Source: Larkinella terrae (GTDB lineage: Bacteria > Bacteroidota > Bacteroidia > Cytophagales > Spirosomataceae). From it: a stretch of 64,000 nt of DNA. Under the pieces are notes generated by a model. It had not been told where the DNA came from, did not search any database, and saw only the letters and a list, made by a program, of their open reading frames with translations. The DNA is taken from NCBI RefSeq assembly GCF_009668025.1, contig NZ_WJXZ01000001.1:687004-751003 (forward strand). Reading direction: 5' to 3'. Numbering within the stretch: position 1 is the stretch's first letter; each line of letters starts with the position of its first letter. A program made the translations under genes and the position numbers. This document shows, in pieces, positions 53,985 through 61,128 of the stretch.

Positions 53985-55430
53985 TCAATAGCCCGGATTC
54001 TGCACCAGTTTCGGGTTCGCATCCATGTCGGTCTGCGGAATCGGAAGCAGGTTGTGGAAAGGCTGAATGGTGGCGTTTCGGTTAAAGCTGTTTTCCGCTT
54101 TAACGGCTTCCACCAGCCGGTTGGTGCGAACCAGGTCGAACCGTCGGCTATTTTCACACGCCAGTTCCAACCGGCGTTCGAGCCAGACAGCCTCTCTGAA
54201 CTGGGCAGCGGAAAGCCCTTCGAGTGGCATTAATCCGGCCCGGGTCCGCACCCGGTTCAGGGCTGCGTACGCTTCGGGGGTTGGGCCATTATTGGCTTCA
54301 TTCAGGGCTTCGGCCTGCATCAGCAACACGTCGGCAAAGCGGAGGATGGGAATACTGGTCCCTTCCCCGCCGGAGGTTTTGGCGGTTTTATCCCACAATT
54401 TCTGGAACGAAACCGCTTTGGTCGGGTCCGGGTCGGTCACCGAGAGGTTGGTCGTTACGTTATTGTATACGTACGAGGTCAGGACGGTAACGGCTTTCCG
54501 CTTATCCGCTGCGGTGTAGGCATTGAACAGCGACGCACTCACGCGGGCGATCCCCGCTCCGCCACTGGGATAGATCAGCGCCTGCCGAACCCCGAAATTA
54601 CGCCCAATGCCGTGGCCCCGCACATCGGTTATGTATTGCACCTCGAAGATGTTTTCGCGTCCGCCCCGGGCCGACAGCGCAAACGCATCGGCGAAGTTCG
54701 CGTAGAGATCATACACCCCCAGATCAACCACTTCCTTCGCTTTTGCGGCCGCCTGGGCCCAATACGGTGAATTGGGAGTCGTACCTGCTCGGGTCAGATA
54801 TACTTTGGCCAAGATCCCTTTGGCCGCTCCCTGCGTGGCCCGGCCCGTTTCGGCGGCTGAATAGCTCTTGGGCAATACGCTCTCGGCCTCCTTCAGGTCG
54901 GCTTCAATCAGGGCGTAGATATCCGCCACCGGCGATCTGGCTATTTCCAGGCCATCCAGGGAAGCCGTCTCGGCTGTCACTAAAGGAACATCACCGTAAT
55001 ACCGGACCAGGTTGAAGTAGTGGAGGGCCCGCAGGAATTTTGCCTCGGCTACGTACCTTTTCTTGAGCGCTTCGTCCATCGCAATGCCCGGTAACCGATC
55101 GATCACGGTGTTGGACCGGTTGATTCCCCGGTAGGCGGGTACGTAAGCTCCAATCAGCGAATTGGCCGGAGTAAGGTTGTACCGCCAGAGTAGCGGGCGG
55201 TTGGCGTCGCCCGTCAGAAACGGAATGGCATCGTCGGTCGTGGTGATGTCAATGTTGGGGTCGAGGTTCCCAATGGCGTTGTAACAGGCCCCCAGTGCCG
55301 CCCGGGCATCATCTGCATTTTTGTAATAGGTGGCATTGGTGAGGTTGGTCACGGGCGACAGGTCCAGCTGGCTTTCGCAACCGAACGCCAGAAACGCCGG
55401 AATGGTGAGTAAAAGACGAATATTTTTCAT
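53985..55430 (-). CDS. susD: SusD/RagB-type glycan-binding lipoprotein
   Basis: The 481-residue protein has a lipobox ending AFGC (Cys18). The SusD fold is recognisable: TYYKNADDARAALGACYNAIG near the start, ALHYFNLVRYYGDVPLV (TPR-like), and RTRAGLMPLEGLSAAQFREAVWLERRLELACENSRRFDLVRTNRLVEA near the end. It binds oligosaccharides at the cell surface and forms the lid on the SusC transporter. It starts 14 bp after susC ends. The natural ligand is unknown. Confidence 0.95.
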   Translation of the reverse strand: MKNIRLLLTIPAFLAFGCESQLDLSPVTNLTNATYYKNADDARAALGACYNAIGNLDPNIDITTTDDAIPFLTGDANRPLLWRYNLTPANSLIGAYVPAYRGINRSNTVIDRLPGIAMDEALKKRYVAEAKFLRALHYFNLVRYYGDVPLVTAETASLDGLEIARSPVADIYALIEADLKEAESVLPKSYSAAETGRATQGAAKGILAKVYLTRAGTTPNSPYWAQAAAKAKEVVDLGVYDLYANFADAFALSARGGRENIFEVQYITDVRGHGIGRNFGVRQALIYPSGGAGIARVSASLFNAYTAADKRKAVTVLTSYVYNNVTTNLSVTDPDPTKAVSFQKLWDKTAKTSGGEGTSIPILRFADVLLMQAEALNEANNGPTPEAYAALNRVRTRAGLMPLEGLSAAQFREAVWLERRLELACENSRRFDLVRTNRLVEAVKAENSFNRNATIQPFHNLLPIPQTDMDANPKLVQNPGY

Positions 55431-55444
55431 GAACGCAGGTCGGT

Positions 55445-58400
55445 TTAGAGTTTCAGGTTCAGGCCAATTAATAAGGTTTTAGCGGCTGGATACCCGCCAT
55501 AGTCAATCCCCTGGCTGAGCGACGAGCTGCCGTAGCGATTGACTTCCGGGTCGTAGCCTGTATACTTGGTGAACGTCAGGTAATTCTGAGCCGCCACGTA
55601 GACTTTGACCGACGAGAATGCTGCCCGATTAACCCAGCGTGTCGGCAGCGTATACCCCAGCGAAATATTTTTCAGGCGCAGGTAAGAACCGTCTTCCACG
55701 TGCAGGCTTGACAGCAGCCGCGATCCGCCGGCAGCATTGGCGCGAGGAATGGTATTCCCGCCTTTGGTGGGTGTCCAGCGTTCCAGCACCCGCGCCGACT
55801 GGTTGTTCCCGCCCGTCAGGTTAATGAGATCGAATGTCGCATAGTTGATGATTTCGTTGCCACTAGACCCCTGAAAAAAGAGATTCAGGTCAATGCCTTT
55901 GTAGGAAAAGGTATTGTTGAAACCCCCGAAAAAATTGGGATTGGCATTACCGATGATATCCCGGTCCAGGTCGCTGATTGACCCGTCGCCGTTTATATCT
56001 TTATAGCGAAGGTCACCCGGTTTTGCCGTTTTCTGCGCCGAAGCATCTACTTCAGCCTGGGTCTGAAAGATACCGTCCGTCACCAGACCGTAGAAATTGC
56101 CCAATGGGCTGCCTACCCGCAGCAGAATCGGGTTCTGCCCCGTGTTGGAGATGGTCGCGTCGGAGCCGGTTCGAAACTCCTGTCGGCCATCGAGGGTCAG
56201 GATTTTATTCCGGTTGAACGAAATATTGAACTCCGACGTCCAGCGGAAACCGCCCCGGTCCACGTTGATGGTGTTGAGGGACAGTTCGAAGCCCGTGTTG
56301 CGAACGCTACCAATGTTTTTGAGCGTGTTGGCAAAACCGGACGAGGTGGGCACGCTTACACTGAAGAGAAGATCGGAGGTCAGCTTGTTGTAGTAATCCG
56401 CCGATACCTGAAGCCGGTTGTTGAACAGGCCTACATCGAACCCGACATCGAATTGCGCGTTTTTCTCCCAGCGCAGATCGGGGTTGCCGATGCCACCGGT
56501 TGCGGCACCCACCTGCAAGGCTCCCCCGATGACGTAGGGTGCCGACGCAATGTTGGCTAAGTACTGGTAGTTCCCGATTTCCTGATTTCCCGATAAGCCG
56601 TAGCTAACCCGGATTTTAGCATCCGACACGCCCGACAGGTTCTGCATCCACGGCTCGTTGGCCAGTTTCCAGGCAAAAGCTCCCGACGGAAAGAAACCGA
56701 ATTTGTTCGCTGGACCGAAGCGGCTCGACCCGTCACGACGGCCGGTGAGCGTAAACAGAAAGCGGTCTTTGAACGAGTAATTGACGCGGGCCAGGTACGA
56801 AATGAGTCGCCATTGACTGGCCCCCGTGCTCGGAGCCACCAGCGTAGATCCCGATCCTAAGTTATTATACAGGGCGAAATCATTGGCAAAGGTGTTCGCG
56901 TTGGCATCCACCGATTCCGAATTGATTCCCTGAAAAGTGTAACCAACCACGGCGTTGACGGTGTGATCGGTACCCAGTTGTCGGCTAAAGTTGAGGGTAT
57001 TCTCGTTCAGCCAGTTAATGGATTGCGTCGAACTCACCGATCCGCTGCCCCCCAGACTAGCCCCCAGCGTGGCCAGCCTGGTAACGTAAAAATTGTTTTT
57101 TGAGGTCTGTAAATCCGCCCCGAGGCTGGTTCTGAACGTCAGCCCATCCACGATTTTTACATCCAGGTAGGTGTTGGCCAGCAACCGGATCAACGAGGTC
57201 TGGTCGGTAAATTCGTTGACCATGGCAACCGGGTTGTCGGCACCCAGACCGTTGAGTACGCCCACGTTTTTATAGTAGGTACCGTCGGCGTTATAGATGG
57301 GAAAGGTTGGGGAGAAATTGAAAGCAGAAGCGATCACGCCGTCGACGGCCCGGTTGCCGGCCGTCTCCGTTCGCGGGCCATTGCTGACCGTGTAAGCCCC
57401 CTGAATGGTCATCCCTATTTTAACCCGCGACGAGAGTTCGTTGTCGAAGTTGGTGCGCAGGGTGTAGCGCTTGAAACCGGAGCGGGGAATGATCCCATCC
57501 TGATTGAAATAACCGGCCGAAATCGCGTACCGGGCCGTAGCCGACCCACCCGCCACCGAAAGCTGATGGCTTTGGATGGGCGCATTCCGCAGGACGGTGC
57601 GCTGCCAGTCGGTGCCTTCACCCAGGGTGCTGGCCAGCGGCCGGTCGGCGGAACTGCCGTCGAAATACGGTTTGCCGCCGTTGTTGGTCTGGGCTTCGTT
57701 CACCAATTCCGCAAACTGGCGTGCATTGAGCAGTGGAATAAGGTAGCGGGGAGTTTGGTTTCCATAGTAGCCATCGTAACTGACAACCGCCTTGCCGGTC
57801 TTCCCGCGTTTGGTCGTCACGAGGACGACTCCGTTGGAGCCCCGAGAGCCGTAAATGGCCGTCGCCGACGCATCTTTCAGCACTTCGATACTCTCAATAT
57901 CGTCCGTATTGATCGAGTTCAGGTTTCCGGTCGGGAAACCGTCGATCACATACAGGGGGTCGTTGCTGGCGTTAACCGACCCCGAACCCCGGATGCGAAT
58001 GGTGGAACTGCCGCCCGGCCGGGCTGAATTCGTTACTACCTGCACCCCGGCCGCCCGGCCCTGCATCGCCCGGTCGAGGGAAGCAATCGGGGTGGCTTTT
58101 ATGTTGGCTTCACCCACCTTGGCCACCGAACCGGTCAGATCCGATTTTTTGACCGTACCATAGCCCACCACGACGACTTCGTCCAATGATTTTTCATCGG
58201 CTTTCAGTCGAACGGTCAGTGTCGATTGCGAACCGACGGATACTTCCTGTTTTTCGTAGCCCACATAACTGAAAACCAGCACGACAGCTTCGTTGGGAAC
58301 CTGAATCCGAAAGGCTCCGTCTTTGTCCGTCGTGGTTCCACGGGTTGTTCCTTTCTGAATAATGCTGACGCCCGGCAACGACTCGTTCCGGGCGACATCC

Positions 58401-58891
58401 GTCACAGTTCCACTGATGGTCCGATCCTGGATCAATGACGAACCCGTTGGAAATGCCGCCGACGCGAACGATTGCTGCGGTTGCGTCTCTGCATTCGTGG
58501 AGGCTGAGGTGACCGGTTCAGCGGTTTTGGTTTCGCCGGTTGACTTTGTTTCCGGACGTTTCCGATCCCGGCTGTAAATCAGGTACGAATGCGGATTGTT
58601 TTTTTCAACCACCAGGTTGAACGGGGCCAGCAGGGTTTGCAACGTACGCTCCAGGGATCCCGATGCGTTGGTGACCGGCGCCACAAATTTATCTTTCAAT
58701 TCCCGGCGGTTGTAATCAAAGACAACGTGGTGCTGTTTTTCCAGATTTTTCAGGACATCGATTAAAGCCTGCTGATTCTGGCGGTTTGTTTGCTGCGAAC
58801 GGGCCGATGCCAGGGCCACGTCCTGACCGATAGCGGGCAAACCGGAATGCAACAAACCGATGACGGCCCAGATAAGTACTCGTGTTTTCAT
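55445..58891 (-). CDS. susC: SusC/RagA-type TonB-dependent transporter with STN domain
   Basis: I take the ATG at 58891 as start (MKTRVLIWAVIGLLHSGLPAIGQ, a good signal peptide); the longer frame from 58957 would overlap fecR by 44 bp. From that start, an STN domain (about 38-100, ALIDVLKNLEKQHHVVFDYNR) receives signals for the anti-sigma factor. A carboxypeptidase-regulatory-like domain follows (ISGTVTDVARNESLPGVSII), then the plug (VVVVGYGTVKKSDLTGSVA) and the beta-barrel. The STN domain together with adjacent fecR and an ECF sigma gene indicates trans-envelope regulation of this operon. Confidence 0.93.
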   Translation of the reverse strand: MKTRVLIWAVIGLLHSGLPAIGQDVALASARSQQTNRQNQQALIDVLKNLEKQHHVVFDYNRRELKDKFVAPVTNASGSLERTLQTLLAPFNLVVEKNNPHSYLIYSRDRKRPETKSTGETKTAEPVTSASTNAETQPQQSFASAAFPTGSSLIQDRTISGTVTDVARNESLPGVSIIQKGTTRGTTTDKDGAFRIQVPNEAVVLVFSYVGYEKQEVSVGSQSTLTVRLKADEKSLDEVVVVGYGTVKKSDLTGSVAKVGEANIKATPIASLDRAMQGRAAGVQVVTNSARPGGSSTIRIRGSGSVNASNDPLYVIDGFPTGNLNSINTDDIESIEVLKDASATAIYGSRGSNGVVLVTTKRGKTGKAVVSYDGYYGNQTPRYLIPLLNARQFAELVNEAQTNNGGKPYFDGSSADRPLASTLGEGTDWQRTVLRNAPIQSHQLSVAGGSATARYAISAGYFNQDGIIPRSGFKRYTLRTNFDNELSSRVKIGMTIQGAYTVSNGPRTETAGNRAVDGVIASAFNFSPTFPIYNADGTYYKNVGVLNGLGADNPVAMVNEFTDQTSLIRLLANTYLDVKIVDGLTFRTSLGADLQTSKNNFYVTRLATLGASLGGSGSVSSTQSINWLNENTLNFSRQLGTDHTVNAVVGYTFQGINSESVDANANTFANDFALYNNLGSGSTLVAPSTGASQWRLISYLARVNYSFKDRFLFTLTGRRDGSSRFGPANKFGFFPSGAFAWKLANEPWMQNLSGVSDAKIRVSYGLSGNQEIGNYQYLANIASAPYVIGGALQVGAATGGIGNPDLRWEKNAQFDVGFDVGLFNNRLQVSADYYNKLTSDLLFSVSVPTSSGFANTLKNIGSVRNTGFELSLNTINVDRGGFRWTSEFNISFNRNKILTLDGRQEFRTGSDATISNTGQNPILLRVGSPLGNFYGLVTDGIFQTQAEVDASAQKTAKPGDLRYKDINGDGSISDLDRDIIGNANPNFFGGFNNTFSYKGIDLNLFFQGSSGNEIINYATFDLINLTGGNNQSARVLERWTPTKGGNTIPRANAAGGSRLLSSLHVEDGSYLRLKNISLGYTLPTRWVNRAAFSSVKVYVAAQNYLTFTKYTGYDPEVNRYGSSSLSQGIDYGGYPAAKTLLIGLNLKL

Positions 58892-58913
58892 AGGGGTAAA
58901 GGATAGAAACTGA

Positions 58914-59900
58914 CTACTCAATGATGTAATGATCGCCGTCGAAGGTGACGGTGACACCGTAAATTTTTTCGATTTTGCTCAGTACCTGCTTCACATCATT
59001 GGCCGGAATTGAACCGCTGAATAATTCACGGCCAACCGTTGGATTGCGCAACTCCACTTGCAACCCGTGACTGTCCCGGATTTCCTGAAGCACTTCAGAA
59101 ACAGGCTGATCGGTGAAAAGCAGGATGGATGTTTTCCAGGCGAGTTCGCGGGGGAGATTGGCCCGAATGGGCTTTAATTGCCTTGTAGTCTGGGTGTAAC
59201 GAACTTCTTCGCCGGGTTGCAGCGTGTACGTTTTCTGGGCGGGGTCGGTCACTTTAACTTTTCCTTCCTGCAAAACAACCTGCGTCGTACCCCGGCGGTT
59301 TTGTACGTTAAACCGGGTACCTAACACCTCGATAGCTACCTGATCGGGTGTATGAACGACAAACTTCTGGTGATTGCGGGTGTGTTGGACCCCGAAAAAA
59401 GCTTCGCCTTCCAGCCAGACATCCCGTTGGCCGGTTTCGGCCCAATCGGCCGAAAACCGCAGGGATGAATTGCCATTGAGCGTCACCACCGACCCATCGG
59501 GCAATTCCACCGTACGTTGTTCGCCAAAAACCGTCCGGATGGTTTGTGGCCCGGTCAGGTGTTGATAAAACAGCAATCCCGAAACCAGCAGCACAACTGC
59601 GGCAGCCGCCCAGCGTACGACTGGAAGTTGTGACAACCGCCCGGATTTAGATACCAACGGAACGGTCTTTTCAGGTTTATTCGTTGCCTTTTCGTCGAGC
59701 GGTTTTTCGTCGAGTTGCTGCCAGATGCCCGACAACATCGTGTTGCGGAGAGACTGACGTTCTGTCTCGGAAAGCGAGCGCAGGTAGGAATCATCATCGG
59801 CGAAATGTTTCCACCAGCTTTCTAATTGTCGCTTTTCTTCATCGGTTGCCTTGCCGCGTACTAGTTTGCGGATCAGGCTTTGAAGGTATTGCTTGCCCAT
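58914..59900 (-). CDS. FecR-type anti-sigma factor
   Basis: The 328-residue protein has a cytoplasmic N-terminus (about 1-95), one transmembrane helix (AAAAVVLLVSGLLFYQHL), the FecR core (RTVFGEQRTVELPDGSVVTLNGNSSLRFSADW) and a C-terminal DUF4974-type domain (QPVSEVLQEIRDSHGLQVELRN). It holds the partner ECF sigma factor at the membrane until the STN domain of SusC signals. It is divergent from the sigma gene at 60044, with 143 bp between them, and stops 22 bp before susC. Confidence 0.93.
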   Translation of the reverse strand: MGKQYLQSLIRKLVRGKATDEEKRQLESWWKHFADDDSYLRSLSETERQSLRNTMLSGIWQQLDEKPLDEKATNKPEKTVPLVSKSGRLSQLPVVRWAAAAVVLLVSGLLFYQHLTGPQTIRTVFGEQRTVELPDGSVVTLNGNSSLRFSADWAETGQRDVWLEGEAFFGVQHTRNHQKFVVHTPDQVAIEVLGTRFNVQNRRGTTQVVLQEGKVKVTDPAQKTYTLQPGEEVRYTQTTRQLKPIRANLPRELAWKTSILLFTDQPVSEVLQEIRDSHGLQVELRNPTVGRELFSGSIPANDVKQVLSKIEKIYGVTVTFDGDHYIIE

Positions 59901-60043
59901 GAATTCAGTTGGGGATGTGATTGTAAGTAGGACAACTCACCCCAACCCCTAAACCGAATCTTACCTTTTTTAAAGATTTTTTTGAGGGATTCCAATTCCA
60001 AAAAAAAACATCTACCTTCAACTTTCGAACTAAACCGCATGCA

Positions 60044-60631
60044 ATGTCCAGGTGGTCTTTACCCGATAGCGCAACCGAATCGGAATGGCTGCAGGCCCTG
60101 AAAAGGGGTGATCGGAATGCTTTTACCCAACTCTATGATTTCTACTGGCAGCGTCTTTTTACGGTAGCCTACAATTACACCCGATCCCGGGAGACGGCCC
60201 AGGAACTGGTTCAGGAAGTTTTTATGAGTTTATGGGTAAAGCGGGAAGAACTGGTGGTGCGAACCAATCTGGAAAGTTATCTGTATGGCGCCATCCGGTT
60301 CCGGCTGTACGACTTGCTGGATAAACAGAAAAGCGCCAGTCTCTATGCAGATTATGCGGCCTACACCCAGACCGCGGCCGAAGAAACCACCGAACAGCAA
60401 CTGGCCTTCGCCGAAACCACCGCCCTGATTCAGCAACAAATCGATGGGTTTCCGGAAACCACGCGGCAGGTTTTCCTGTTAAGCCGCTTTGAGGGACATT
60501 CCGTTGCCCAGATTGCTGAAAATCTGCATCTATCGCCCAAAGCCATCGAATACCACATTACCAAAGCCCTTCGACTGTTGCGACTGCATTTGACGGACAT
60601 CTGCCTGTTGGTTGCTATATTTGGGTTGTAG
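60044..60631 (+). CDS. ECF RNA polymerase sigma factor (Bacteroidota type)
   Basis: The 195-residue sigma factor has region 2 (AFTQLYDFYWQRLFTVAYNYTRSRETAQELVQEVFMSLWVKRE) and region 4 (LSRFEGHSVAQIAENLHLSPKAIEYHITKALRLL) with the usual spacing. It is the partner of the divergent FecR and should direct transcription of the susCD operon. In most loci of this kind the sigma gene is in the same direction as fecR; the divergent order means that the shared 143-bp region holds both promoters. Confidence 0.94.
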   Translation: MSRWSLPDSATESEWLQALKRGDRNAFTQLYDFYWQRLFTVAYNYTRSRETAQELVQEVFMSLWVKREELVVRTNLESYLYGAIRFRLYDLLDKQKSASLYADYAAYTQTAAEETTEQQLAFAETTALIQQQIDGFPETTRQVFLLSRFEGHSVAQIAENLHLSPKAIEYHITKALRLLRLHLTDICLLVAIFGL

Positions 60632-61128
60632 GTGAATGGGCAGAGCAGTTGAACTTTATTTTAAACCAACCTGTCGCCAGGTGCATTTCCGTCAAAATGA
60701 AGGCAGGTTTGCGTCTATTTGCCCATTTTCTGAACCGAGATTGGTTGGTAGTTTTCGGTGAGAATGAAAAGGCTCAGAAAGCTATACTATTTTAGTCGGA
60801 CAAGACACAGGGTAAATTGCAACGTTGATTTGCAAAACGGTTTGTGTTGAATTGGTAGAAACAAGATTTTGAATACTAAATAGCCACGTTTCCGTCCCCG
60901 GAAAATCCTTCCCTCATCTGACCTATTCGACCAGTAAAGCAAACCCAAGATTAGGTAGTACCGGGTAGATACCTAATTAATTTTACTTATTCCAAAAAGG
61001 CCAATTTATTCCTATTTATTCCCTATTGTTAGTATCTTAGATGCTAATACTTAATGCTATTATTCGTTGCCTGGTATAAAATCCTTCCCTTTACTAGTTA
61101 CCCGAGAATCCGGTCTATTTCGAAACTG
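60632..61128. other. Intergenic stretch before the propeller sensor
   Basis: About 500 bp of AT-rich sequence, with TATTTATTC-like runs near 61005-61030 that could belong to a Bacteroidota promoter. I see no gene or RNA. The start of the sensor is placed at 61129. Confidence 0.4.
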
